From: an uncultured Lachnospiraceae bacterium
GTDB lineage: Bacteria; Bacillota; Clostridia; Lachnospirales; Lachnospiraceae
DNA: 64,000 nt
Assembly: GCA_947629865.1 (NCBI GenBank)
Contig: CANRFJ010000010.1
Span: 1-64,000, forward strand
Direction: 5' to 3'
The position numbers and the translations under genes are program-made. The notes beneath the pieces were generated by a model, which did no database searches, had not been told where the DNA came from, and saw only the letters and a program-made list of their open reading frames with translations. Shown here one piece after another: positions 43,620 to 52,227 of this stretch. Within the stretch, counting starts at the first letter, position 1. Every line of letters starts with the position of its first letter.

Positions 43620-45320
43620 ATGATAGGTAGAAAACGAAAAAGGCTGGGAGACCTGCTGGTAGACGCCGGCGTCATCACGGAAGAACAACTGATGGAGGCG
43701 CTGAAGAAACAGCGGGAGTTAGGGCTTCGCCTGGGAGAGACGCTGATCGAGCTGAAATTTACGGACGAGAACGAGATCGCAGAGGCGCTTCACCGCCAGA
43801 TGGGATTTTCCATTGCCAAGATCCGCGAGGCGAAACTGGCGCCGGAGGTTATCGCCCTTTTGCCGGAGTCGATTGTCCGCAAGCACAATGTGGTTCCCTT
43901 TGAACTGGATCCGGACAATCCGAATATCCTCCGCGTGGCGATGTCTGATCCTCTGGATATCCTTGCCATAGACGACCTCTCTATTGTCACGAACATGCAG
44001 ATCGAGGTGATGGTGGCGACTCCTTCGGATATCTATTTCGGGATCGAGCGCTACTACGGCAACGAACAGGTGGCCAAGGTGGCGGAGGCCTATTCCAAGG
44101 AGCGCAGGGAGCAGCAGAACGCCAGGGAGAAGCAGGACGAGGACAATGAAGAAGTGGACAATGCGCCGATCGTCCTTCTGGTAAATAAGATTATCGAGCA
44201 GGCGGTGAATGAGCGCGCCAGCGATATCCACATAGAGGCGCTGGAGGACAGTGTGCGGATCCGCTTCCGCATCGACGGCGTGATGCAGGAGATGATGCGC
44301 TACGAAAAGGAGTTGCTCAATGCCATCGTCGCCCGTATCAAGATTATCAGCGGCATGAATATCTCAGAGAAGCGTGTCCCGCAGGACGGCCGTATGACGC
44401 AGCGGTTTAACCGGGTGGAATACGATATCCGTGTATCCAGTCTGCCCACGGTATTCGGGGAGAAGGTCGTAATGCGACTTGCCTCCAAATCCGCCCTGAC
44501 GAGGGATAAGAGCGAGCTGGGATTTCCGGAGGAGGAGATGCGCCGCTTTGACAAACTGGTGCATAACCCGCACGGCATCATACTGGTGACGGGGCCGACC
44601 GGAAGCGGTAAGTCCACCACGCTGTATACGGTGCTCAGCGAATTGAATTCCGGTGATGTGAATATTATTACGGTAGAGGATCCGGTGGAGGCTGATGTGG
44701 ACGGGATTAACCAGGTACAGGTAAATGAAAAGGCGGGGCTTACCTTTGCCGCCGCCCTGCGTTCCATTCTGCGTCAGGATCCGGATATCATCATGATCGG
44801 TGAGATCCGTGACGAGGAGACCGCCTCCATAGCGGTCAAGGCGGCGATCACCGGACATCTGGTAGTCAGCACCCTCCACACCAACAGCGCGGCCAGCACA
44901 GTTACCCGTCTGGAGGATATGGGCGTAGAGCCGTATCTGCTTGCGGATTCCACGGTAGGCATTATCGCCCAGCGTCTGGTGAGGCGGCTCTGTCCGAAAT
45001 GCAAGAGGGAACATCAGCTGACGGAGGAGGACAAGACAAGGCTTCACCTGCGGGGCAATGCGGCGCCGACCATATACGAGCCCGGCAACACAGGGTGTAC
45101 CTTCTGCAATAACACCGGCTACCGTGGCCGGATCGGCGTATATGAGATTATGCCGGTGACGCCGGCCGTGCGGCAGGTCATCGCCGCAGGGGGGAGCGCA
45201 GAGGAGATCCAGCAGAAGGCGCTGTCCGAGGGAATGACTACCCTGCGCATAGGAGCGGCCAAGTTAGTGCTGAGCGGCGTCACGTCAATCAGCGAAGTTG
45301 AGAGGATCGCCACAGAATAG
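43620..45320 (+). CDS. pilB: type IV pilus extension ATPase PilB (GspE family)
   Basis: 566 aa. N-terminal MshEN-type domain (RLGDLLVDAGVITEEQLMEAL; such domains bind c-di-GMP in some PilB/MshE proteins). Then the hexameric ATPase: Walker A GPTGSGKST near 325-333, Asp box and Walker B (RQDPDIIMIGEIRDEETA), His box, and a C-terminal zinc site CPKC...CTFC. Powers pilus assembly. First of pilB-pilT-pilC. Confidence 0.95.
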   Translation: MIGRKRKRLGDLLVDAGVITEEQLMEALKKQRELGLRLGETLIELKFTDENEIAEALHRQMGFSIAKIREAKLAPEVIALLPESIVRKHNVVPFELDPDNPNILRVAMSDPLDILAIDDLSIVTNMQIEVMVATPSDIYFGIERYYGNEQVAKVAEAYSKERREQQNAREKQDEDNEEVDNAPIVLLVNKIIEQAVNERASDIHIEALEDSVRIRFRIDGVMQEMMRYEKELLNAIVARIKIISGMNISEKRVPQDGRMTQRFNRVEYDIRVSSLPTVFGEKVVMRLASKSALTRDKSELGFPEEEMRRFDKLVHNPHGIILVTGPTGSGKSTTLYTVLSELNSGDVNIITVEDPVEADVDGINQVQVNEKAGLTFAAALRSILRQDPDIIMIGEIRDEETASIAVKAAITGHLVVSTLHTNSAASTVTRLEDMGVEPYLLADSTVGIIAQRLVRRLCPKCKREHQLTEEDKTRLHLRGNAAPTIYEPGNTGCTFCNNTGYRGRIGVYEIMPVTPAVRQVIAAGGSAEEIQQKALSEGMTTLRIGAAKLVLSGVTSISEVERIATE

Positions 45321-45371
45321 TGGCTTTTGCGATTACAGGCTGTCCGGACGGACGGCAGAGGAGAGGGAAAA

Positions 45372-46424
45372 ATGACGATTAACGATTTGCTGTCAAGAGC
45401 GAGAAAAATAGGGGCCTCCGACGTGCATGTGTCGGTTGGCATACCGCCCAAATGCCGTATCAACGGAGAACTGTGCGACCTGATGGAGGGAAAGATTATG
45501 CCGGCGGACGCCAAGGCGCTGGTGGAGCAGATGATACCCGGCCGTCTGGTGGAGACCTTCAATAAGCAGGGAGAGGTGGATTTCTCCTATGCAGTTCAGG
45601 GAGTGGGGCGGTTCCGTGTCAATATCTTCAAACAGCGGGGCACCATGTCCTTTGTCATTCGTCTCGTCAACACAGAGATTCCGGCTCCGAAGGCGCTCGG
45701 ACTGCCGGATTCCGTCATCGACCTCACCACGAAAAAGAGAGGGCTGGTGCTGGTGACAGGGCCGACCGGAAGCGGTAAATCCACGACGCTTGCCTCTCTC
45801 ATTAACATCATCAATCAGAATTACAGCAAGCATATCATCACGCTGGAGGATCCCATCGAGTACCTCCACGCTCATTCCAAATCGGTGGTGAACCAGAGGG
45901 AGATCGGCATTGATACCCAGTCCTACGCCGGGGCGCTCCGTGCGGCCCTCCGTGAGGATCCGGACATTATACTGGTCGGAGAGATGCGCGATCTGGACAC
46001 AATCGCCACGGCTATTACGGCGGCGGAGACAGGCCATCTGGTATTCTCCACCCTGCATACCATTGGAGCGGTGCCCACCATCGAGCGTATCATCGACGTG
46101 TTTCCGACGCACCAGCAGGCACAGATACGGATTCAGCTGGCGACGCTTTTGGAGGCCATTATTTCCCAGCAGCTGATCCCCACGGCTGACCGGAAGGGAC
46201 GGGTGGCGGCCTTTGAGATTATGTACGCCACAAGCGCCGTCCGCAACCTCATTCGCGAGGCGAAACCGCATCAGATACCGTCCATTATCCAGACGAGCAA
46301 ACACACCGGCATGATGACAATGGACGATGCGCTGTTTGAGTTGTACCGCACCAACAAAATCACACGAGAAGAAGCCTTTATGTTTGCCCAGGATCAGGGC
46401 AATCTGACAAGACGCATGATATAG
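45372..46424 (+). CDS. pilT: type IV pilus retraction ATPase PilT
   Basis: 350 aa, the normal PilT length. PAS-like N-terminus (GASDVHVSVGIPPKCRING), Walker A GPTGSGKST at 130-138, Walker B LREDPDIILVGEMRDLDT, and the AIRNLIRE-like motif AVRNLIREAKPHQI. PilT depolymerises pili, giving twitching motility and DNA uptake. Start at ATG 45372, preceded by GAGAGGG; the frame from 45327 lacks a ribosome site. Confidence 0.95.
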   Translation: MTINDLLSRARKIGASDVHVSVGIPPKCRINGELCDLMEGKIMPADAKALVEQMIPGRLVETFNKQGEVDFSYAVQGVGRFRVNIFKQRGTMSFVIRLVNTEIPAPKALGLPDSVIDLTTKKRGLVLVTGPTGSGKSTTLASLINIINQNYSKHIITLEDPIEYLHAHSKSVVNQREIGIDTQSYAGALRAALREDPDIILVGEMRDLDTIATAITAAETGHLVFSTLHTIGAVPTIERIIDVFPTHQQAQIRIQLATLLEAIISQQLIPTADRKGRVAAFEIMYATSAVRNLIREAKPHQIPSIIQTSKHTGMMTMDDALFELYRTNKITREEAFMFAQDQGNLTRRMI

Positions 46425-46465
46425 ATTGCGAATACTGTTCGTGATATAAGAGAGGAGGAGAAGCG

Positions 46466-47683
46466 GTGGCAAAGTTTAAGTATGTGATTACCGACAAATA
46501 CGGCAAAGAGAAGCGCGGAACGACAGAAGCCGCCTCCGAGGAGTCAGCCATTGCCAAATTAAAGGGCGACGGCAGCGTGGTGCTGAGCATTAAGGAGACC
46601 ATTGCCCTGGAGGACGCCGGCTGGAATATCCAGATTGGAAATCCGGTAAAGAAAAAGGATATCACCGTATTCTGTAAGCAGTTTTACAGTGTTCTGATGG
46701 CGGGCGTCACCGTCGTGGACGGACTCCGCATGATTCAGGATCAGACTCAGAACAAATATTTGCGCAAAGCCCTCTACAACGTGCAGGTCAATGTAGAGAA
46801 AGGCGATACGCTGGCCAATGCGATGGAGATGGAGGGCAAGGTATTTCCCTCCCTGCTCATACACATGGTAGCGGCGGGCGAGGCCACCGGTAATCTGGAG
46901 ATTGCCTTTGACCGTATCTGCAAGCAGTTTGACAAAGACTTAAAACTCACCTCCATGGTGCGCTCGGCCATGATATACCCGATTATGGTACTTATCGTGG
47001 CGGTGGCCGTCATCATCATTCTGATGATATTCGTCATACCGAATTTTCAGTCGGCCTTCGATTCCATGGGCGAGGAGCTTCCCTTCCTGACACAGATTGT
47101 CATCAACGTCAGCGACTTCATGGCGGGAAATGTCGTGTGGGTAATAGGCGGACTTGCGCTCTTTGTGATTCTGCTGATGGTCGGTAAGAGCACGGAGACC
47201 GGCAAAAATATCACCAGCAACATAGCGCTGAAACTTCCGCTCATCAAGGACTTCTCCGTGAAAAACGCGGCGGCCAAATTTTCACTCACGATGTCAACGC
47301 TGATTGTATCCGGCGTCCCCCTTGTCGAGGCGCTTGATATCGTGGCTAACGTAGTGGAAAACCGTGTCATCCGGCGGGCTATCAAAGGGTGCCGTGAGGA
47401 GGTCATGCAGGGTATCCCCATGTCGGAGCCGCTGGAGGCGTCCGGCGTATTTCCTCCCATGGTGCATCATATGATCCGGATCGGCGAGGAGACCGGTACG
47501 ACCGAGGATATGCTGGATAAGATCGCCGAGTACTACGAGGACGAGGTGGAGGAAGTCACCCGAAACCTGACGGCGGCGATGGAGCCGTTGATTATCGTCG
47601 TGCTGGCTGTCGTTGTAGGCGGCGTCATCGGAGCCGTTCTCATGCCGATGCTGACAATCTACGAGAGCGCCGGCAATGCGTAA
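46466..47683 (+). CDS. pilC: type IV pilus inner-membrane platform protein PilC (GspF family)
   Basis: 405 aa. Two GspF repeats with membrane helices near residues 170-195, 220-240 and 375-400; motifs FCKQFYSVLMAGVTVVDGL and, in the second half, FSLTMSTLIVSGVPLVEAL. It links the ATPases to the growing pilin helix. GTG start after GAGGAGGAG. Confidence 0.95.
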   Translation: MAKFKYVITDKYGKEKRGTTEAASEESAIAKLKGDGSVVLSIKETIALEDAGWNIQIGNPVKKKDITVFCKQFYSVLMAGVTVVDGLRMIQDQTQNKYLRKALYNVQVNVEKGDTLANAMEMEGKVFPSLLIHMVAAGEATGNLEIAFDRICKQFDKDLKLTSMVRSAMIYPIMVLIVAVAVIIILMIFVIPNFQSAFDSMGEELPFLTQIVINVSDFMAGNVVWVIGGLALFVILLMVGKSTETGKNITSNIALKLPLIKDFSVKNAAAKFSLTMSTLIVSGVPLVEALDIVANVVENRVIRRAIKGCREEVMQGIPMSEPLEASGVFPPMVHHMIRIGEETGTTEDMLDKIAEYYEDEVEEVTRNLTAAMEPLIIVVLAVVVGGVIGAVLMPMLTIYESAGNA

Positions 47684-47792
47684 TCCGAAAGTGGAGATAA
47701 AGACTAGGGAGGGAGAATATTACGCCGGAGATGAAAAGGCTAAATGAGAAATGGAAGGAATATTGAAAATATAAACGGAAAGGACTGATTTT

Positions 47793-47942
47793 ATGGCTGT
47801 GGCACTGAAAGAAGATTACCAGAGAGCTTTGGATGAACAGAAAAAAGAAGTTCGAGAGCTTGTAATGGCTGGATTAGAACAGATAAAAGATGGAAAAACA
47901 AAAGACTTTAATACTGTATGTGACGGATTGGAGAAGAAATAA
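47793..47942 (+). CDS. 49-aa small protein, weakly antitoxin-like
   Basis: ATG 47793 to TAA 47940-47942; GGAAAGGA lies eight to ten bases upstream. Helical and charged: begins MAVALKEDYQRALDEQKKEV and ends KDFNTVCDGLEKK. It resembles the C-terminal part of short toxin-antitoxin antitoxins, but no toxin follows. One missing base after LEKK would extend the frame with KDE, so the tail may be frameshifted. The stretch is AT-richer than the pilus genes around it. Confidence 0.45.
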   Translation: MAVALKEDYQRALDEQKKEVRELVMAGLEQIKDGKTKDFNTVCDGLEKK

Positions 47943-48084
47943 AGATGAAACACCAGGGAAACCTCAACCGCACCCGTCCGGCCGTTTGTGGTGGTATTTG
48001 TCAAAATTGAGTGTTTTAATTGGGATAGTTCACAAAAAAAATCCGGAAAAAAGATTTTTTTGCAACAATTTGCTCAAAAAATAC

Positions 48085-48113
48085 TTGAAAATTAGCCGAA
48101 AATCCTTTATAAT
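48085..48113 (+). promoter_or_regulatory. promoter of the major pilin gene
   Basis: TTGAAA (48085-48090), 17 bp, TATAAT (48108-48113). It gives the pilin its own strong transcription apart from pilBTC. Confidence 0.88.
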
Positions 48114-48118
48114 GGTAC

Positions 48119-48235
48119 AATAACATCAATAGTAAGCACTCAAATTTTGATCTTGTCACTGTAAATTTCCCCTGTCTCAGGGGTAAATCACCCATGTAAA
48201 AGTGGGAATAAAAAAAGAAAAAGGAGAGAAGAAGT
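48119..48235 (+). promoter_or_regulatory. structured 5' leader of the pilin mRNA
   Basis: About 117 nt. It contains CCCCTG-TCT-CAGGGG (48169-48183, 6-bp stem) and CCCA/TGGG (48191-48206), then an A-rich stretch and AAGGAG ahead of ATG 48236. No T-tract follows the hairpins, so stabilisation of the mRNA is more likely than termination. Upstream, 47943-48084 holds no gene I can support, only AT-rich DNA with an A/T hairpin near 48034-48063. Confidence 0.5.
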
Positions 48236-48733
48236 ATGAAAAAGAAACTGCAGAAGTATTTAAGCGGCGAGCGCGAAGGTTTTTCTCTGGTGGAGTTAAT
48301 CATCGTTATCGCAATCATGGCCATTCTGATTGGAGTAGTGGCATTGGCGGTTATCCCGTATTTGAACAGATCCAGAGAAAGTAGGGATTTGTCTACTTTG
48401 GATACAGTTTCATCTGCTTTGACAACCGCTGTTGCTCAGAGCCAGGTAACGGGCCAGGGTAAATTTGAATACGGAAATGCTACTGACCCTGATGATGTAA
48501 AAGTGCAAACTGCAATGCAGACAGTTTTAGGTACTGATGTTCCTACTCTTACGTCTAACGCTGCTAGTAGCGCAAAAATTTATTGCAAATATGACACTAG
48601 CAGTAACACAATTGTTACTTATGCAAGTGCTGATGGAACCAAGGCTGTTAAGAGTGAATACGACAACGTGACTGGCTATGATGAAAATCTTGCCAAGACG
48701 TCAGGCGGAACAGCACTTGCTGTCGGCAACTAA
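48236..48733 (+). CDS. type IV major pilin
   Basis: 165 aa. Short charged leader, then the prepilin peptidase site and N-terminal helix EGFSLVELIIVIAIMAILIG with Glu5. The globular part is Ala/Thr/Ser rich and polar. Its own promoter and leader, and its place beside pilD, mark it as the main subunit. The 3' part uses more A/T-ending codons (gct, act, gtt) than neighbours, which may reflect high expression or local exchange. Confidence 0.92.
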   Translation: MKKKLQKYLSGEREGFSLVELIIVIAIMAILIGVVALAVIPYLNRSRESRDLSTLDTVSSALTTAVAQSQVTGQGKFEYGNATDPDDVKVQTAMQTVLGTDVPTLTSNAASSAKIYCKYDTSSNTIVTYASADGTKAVKSEYDNVTGYDENLAKTSGGTALAVGN

Positions 48734-48784
48734 TTAATCACTTACCATTAAAAACACAACTTATAAACTAAAGGAGAGCCCGCT

Positions 48785-49684
48785 ATGGCACCAGAATACT
48801 TAATCCTTTACACGATCGTATTCATATACGGCATCATTGTGGGAAGTTTCCTCAACGTGTGCATATACCGGATACCGAAAGAGGAAAGTATAGTCACAGT
48901 GGGCTCTCATTGTATGAAATGCAGTCACCGCTTATCCTGGTACGATTTGGTTCCGGTTTTCAGCTGGCTGTTTTTGAGAGGGAAGTGCCGCTACTGCGGC
49001 GGGAAGATATCCGTTCAGTACCCGTTGGTGGAACTGCTGAACGGAGTCCTCTACCTCATAATCGTTGGGGTGAACGGGTGGAACTGGGACAGCCTGCTCT
49101 GGTGCATTGTTGCCTCGGCCCTCCTGGTGATTAGCGTCATAGACGCCCGCACCATGATGATACCCGTCGGCGCAGAACGGATCATTCTTGCGGCGGGGGC
49201 GGTTCATCTTACCCTACATCTGGATAACTGGTACTATTATGTGATTGGCTTCTTTAGTGCAAGCCTTTTTCTGCTGTTATGCGCTCTTGTCTTTCGGGCC
49301 GTTACGGGAAAGAGCGGACTGGGACTGGGAGACGTGGAGCTGATGGCCTGTGCCGGTCTCTGCATCGGCTGGGGACACGCGCTCTTAGCCGTCGCTCTCG
49401 GCTCTGTGTCGGGAGCAGTGATTCAGCTGTTCCGGCTGGCAATCGTGCAGAGCAGACGGGATTCCGCCGGACAAAACCCAGACGGACAGAACTCAGACGG
49501 GCAAAAGATTGCAGGGCAAAAGTTTGCCGGGCAAAAGATTGCCGAGCAAAAGTTTGCTGGGCAAAGATTTGCCGAGCAAAAGTTTGCTTTTGGCCCATAT
49601 CTCGCCGCCGGTGTATTCGTCGCCATGCTGTGGGGAGACAGAATTTACGAGTGGTACCTCCACATGTTCCTGTACGGCATGTGA
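48785..49684 (+). CDS. pilD: prepilin peptidase / N-methyltransferase with pentapeptide-repeat loop
   Basis: 299 aa polytopic membrane aspartic protease that cuts prepilins after Gly and methylates the new N-terminus. Zinc cysteine pairs CMKC and CRYC around residues 40-77; catalytic aspartates in VISVIDARTMM and GLGDVELMA. A hydrophilic insert at about residues 229-268 consists of eight 5-residue units (GQNPD, GQNSD, GQKIA, GQKFA, GQKIA, EQKFA, GQRFA, EQKFA) just before the last conserved FGPYLAAG helix. This insert is not a usual part of the family. Confidence 0.94.
   Translation: MAPEYLILYTIVFIYGIIVGSFLNVCIYRIPKEESIVTVGSHCMKCSHRLSWYDLVPVFSWLFLRGKCRYCGGKISVQYPLVELLNGVLYLIIVGVNGWNWDSLLWCIVASALLVISVIDARTMMIPVGAERIILAAGAVHLTLHLDNWYYYVIGFFSASLFLLLCALVFRAVTGKSGLGLGDVELMACAGLCIGWGHALLAVALGSVSGAVIQLFRLAIVQSRRDSAGQNPDGQNSDGQKIAGQKFAGQKIAEQKFAGQRFAEQKFAFGPYLAAGVFVAMLWGDRIYEWYLHMFLYGM
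49469..49588 (+). repeat. 15-bp tandem repeat, eight copies, inside pilD
   Basis: Eight in-frame 15-bp units coding GQ/EQ-x-x-A or D. The last six are near identical (gggcaaaagtttgcc type). Copy-number change would leave the frame intact and lengthen or shorten a loop. Confidence 0.9.
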
Positions 49685-49696
49685 GCGGCTCCTTAC

Positions 49697-49750
49697 TGCT
49701 TTTAGAACCTTCACTTCTTCGCTGTGTTTATCGTGAAGGCTGTAAAAGCA
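49697..49750 (+). other. long imperfect hairpin between pilD and pilMN
   Basis: TGCTTTTA (49697-49704) pairs with TAAAAGCA (49743-49750), and CCTTCAC (49708-49714) with GTGAAGG (49733-49739), separated by a 3x3 internal loop, with an 18-nt apical loop. There is no T-tract, so it may be an mRNA processing or stability element between the two parts of the operon. Confidence 0.6.
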
Positions 49751-49822
49751 ATAAAGAGAACTACAGGAAAAAATGCTTATTCATAAAAAACAAAAGGCAA
49801 ACTACCAGGGAGGAATGGATAG

Positions 49823-51454
49823 ATGGCAAAAAAAGTAGTCGTTATACGAGTGGGCAGCAAGACGATCCACATCGTGCATATGGAAAATACGCCCGCTACC
49901 CCTACGATTTATGGCTGCGTCCGCATACCGACGCCGGAAAATGCAGTGGCGGACGGTCTTATTCTGGATATGGCGGAACTCGCCCGAAGGATCCGGAAAA
50001 GCTGTAGCGATCGAAACATACGGACAAAGGATGTGATTTTCAACATTACATCTTCCAAGATTGCCAGCCGTGAGACGACGATTCCGGCGGTAAAGAAAGA
50101 AAAAGTGGCTTCCGTGGTTCAGGCAAAGCTAAACGATTTGTTTCCCGTGGACACGGAAAAATACGTTTTCTCCCATGTGTTACAGGGGAAGGAGAGGGAC
50201 GACGGAGAGGGCGGCAAAGTGCAGGACGTTCGGGTGTTCGCGGCTCCCTCGGAGCTGATTGACTCCTATTATTCCCTGGCCCAGGCGATGGAGATGAATG
50301 TCGTGGCGCTGGAGGCAGACGCCAACGCCGTGTTCCAGCTGATGAAGCGGCAGGCCGGAGACGCCGTGTCCATGTCGCTCCAGATTAACAGAGACTCAAC
50401 CCTTGTGAATATAATAAGTGAGGATAAACTTCTCCTTCAGCGTGTGCTCCCCTACGGGATTAATGTGTTTACCGAGGCGATGATTCAGGAGGAAGCGTTT
50501 CAGGCGCCCGACATAGACAAAGCCGTACAGATACTGACGACACAGCGGGTGCTGGTGTCCGGTCTGAACCTTGAGAATCCGTCGGGGGACTTCTCACTCG
50601 CCAAGAGGATTGAGGTGACGGACAGCGGAAGCTTTCTCGTCGAGAACATCGGCCGTGTCATGGAATATTACAATTCCCGCTACAAGGATCAGCCGATACA
50701 GGAGATCCTCTGCACCGGACAGGGCTGCAGCGTGGCGGGGCTGAACGAACTGCTGAGCAACGAACTGGGCATACCGGTGGAGACGCCGAACGCGCTGGCC
50801 GGTGTGCGCTTTAACCGCAAGATCAGCATCGGGGCGGCGATATTGCAATATATCAACTGCTTCGGCGCCGTATTCAGTCCGGTGAACTTTATCCCGCGGG
50901 CTGTGGCGGAGCGCGAGGCGAAGAAGGGCACGCTGACCGCGTCTGTCCTCGTGTTTGTCGGCTGCCTGCTCGTCAGTGTGGTGCTGGCCGGATTTTCCAT
51001 CTTCCTTGTAATCGATTCGACCAGAGAGCGGGATTTCTGGCAGTCGAGAAACGATGCGCTCTCGCCGGTGCAGAATGAATTTAACACGCTGACCGGAATA
51101 GAGAAAAATTACGACTTATACCATGTGCTGCAGGAGACGCTGGACACCCACAACAACCATTTCCACGAACTGATACGGAAGATATCGAGCGTGTGTCCCA
51201 AGACGTTCCGTATCCAGGGCGTGACGGCGGACGAGCAGACCGTGACGATTAACGGCACGTCCACCGACCGGCTGTCCTCCCTGTCGGCTTTGCAGATGCA
51301 GCTTGGCAAGCTGGACGAGATACAGAATGTGACGATTGACGAGATTTCCGAGACGAAGGAGGCGCTGACAAAGAGGCGGCAGTATTCCTATACGCTGGTC
51401 TTTGATTATGTGCCGAAGGAACTGGAGACGCAAGAGCAGGAGGGGGTGCAGTGA
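49823..51454 (+). CDS. PilM-PilN fusion, type IV pilus assembly
   Basis: 543 aa. Residues 1-350 are an actin-like PilM domain (KKVVVIRVGSKTIHIVHM, later EILCTGQGCSVAGLNELL). Residues about 358-543 are PilN-like: the NFIPR-type motif (SPVNFIPRAVAEREAKK), one membrane helix (about 378-402, LVFVGCLLVSVVLAGF) and an extracytoplasmic ferredoxin-like domain. PilN normally has a short cytoplasmic N-terminus that binds PilM; here the partners are covalently joined. Followed by pilO. Confidence 0.88.
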   Translation: MAKKVVVIRVGSKTIHIVHMENTPATPTIYGCVRIPTPENAVADGLILDMAELARRIRKSCSDRNIRTKDVIFNITSSKIASRETTIPAVKKEKVASVVQAKLNDLFPVDTEKYVFSHVLQGKERDDGEGGKVQDVRVFAAPSELIDSYYSLAQAMEMNVVALEADANAVFQLMKRQAGDAVSMSLQINRDSTLVNIISEDKLLLQRVLPYGINVFTEAMIQEEAFQAPDIDKAVQILTTQRVLVSGLNLENPSGDFSLAKRIEVTDSGSFLVENIGRVMEYYNSRYKDQPIQEILCTGQGCSVAGLNELLSNELGIPVETPNALAGVRFNRKISIGAAILQYINCFGAVFSPVNFIPRAVAEREAKKGTLTASVLVFVGCLLVSVVLAGFSIFLVIDSTRERDFWQSRNDALSPVQNEFNTLTGIEKNYDLYHVLQETLDTHNNHFHELIRKISSVCPKTFRIQGVTADEQTVTINGTSTDRLSSLSALQMQLGKLDEIQNVTIDEISETKEALTKRRQYSYTLVFDYVPKELETQEQEGVQ

Positions 51455-51455
51455 T

Positions 51456-52190
51456 ATGAAAAAAGGACTGACGACCAATCAGAAAAGAGCCATCTTCATA
51501 TGCGCCGGTATTTTGATTTTGCTGTGCACCTTTTTCTTCCTTTTCCAGAAAAACATGGAGACGGTGACGCAGCTGGAGACCGAGACGAATAAATATAAAT
51601 CGGCGGTCAATTACCTCAGCACCATGCAGCTGCGCGTGAATGAAATGCAGAAGACGGCGCCGGAGCACCAGAGCGAGATGGACAGTTACACGCAGGAATT
51701 TCCGTGCCGCATGACGCAGCAGAAGGCGATTTACAATGTTTACCAGATGATGGTGGACTCCGGCGTCCGCGTGACGGCGGTTCACCCCGGCGTGGAGACG
51801 AAATTTTTGGAGGCCGGACAGTTTCTCTCCTTTGACGCGGCTGCGGCGCAGGAGGGCGCGGCGGTTGCCACGGGAAGCGCCGTGGAGGAGAATCCGGAGA
51901 CCAAAGTGTCGCTGGACGCCATGGTTGGCAAGGCGACCGTCTACGAGATAGATCTGAGCGGCACAATGAAGCAGATTTTGAAGGCCGTTGACTGGCTGGC
52001 AGAGAACAAAGAGCATATGGCCGTTGACAATCTGAGCCTTACCTTTGACGCCAGCACAGGTAAGCTGAGCGGCACGATGCGGGTGAATTATTTCGCCCTG
52101 AATGGAAACGGGACTAAGTACAAAGAGCCGAACATATCGGGTATTCCGATTGGAACGGATAATATATTTGGAACCTTTAAGAAGAAGTGA
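51456..52190 (+). CDS. PilO-like type IV pilus assembly protein
   Basis: 244 aa from ATG 51456. One membrane helix (about residues 12-32, IFICAGILILLCTFFFLF), a coiled region (ETVTQLETETNKYKSAVNYL) and an outer domain ending YEIDLSGTMKQILKAVDWLA, the PilO/GspM-like fold. It pairs with PilN to align the machine. An Ala-rich insertion lies near 125-145. GGAGG is 12 bases upstream. Confidence 0.82.
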   Translation: MKKGLTTNQKRAIFICAGILILLCTFFFLFQKNMETVTQLETETNKYKSAVNYLSTMQLRVNEMQKTAPEHQSEMDSYTQEFPCRMTQQKAIYNVYQMMVDSGVRVTAVHPGVETKFLEAGQFLSFDAAAAQEGAAVATGSAVEENPETKVSLDAMVGKATVYEIDLSGTMKQILKAVDWLAENKEHMAVDNLSLTFDASTGKLSGTMRVNYFALNGNGTKYKEPNISGIPIGTDNIFGTFKKK

Positions 52191-52227
52191 GATGTGAGAA
52201 GTGAGATGTAAAGGGGGCGGTGTCGGA

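Noticed and set aside
47729-47761. 11-codon ORF after pilC
   Set aside because: It has no proper ribosome site and nothing recognisable.
48114-48235. c-di-GMP riboswitch upstream of the pilin
   Set aside because: The conserved class I and class II core sequences I looked for are absent; only short simple hairpins are present.
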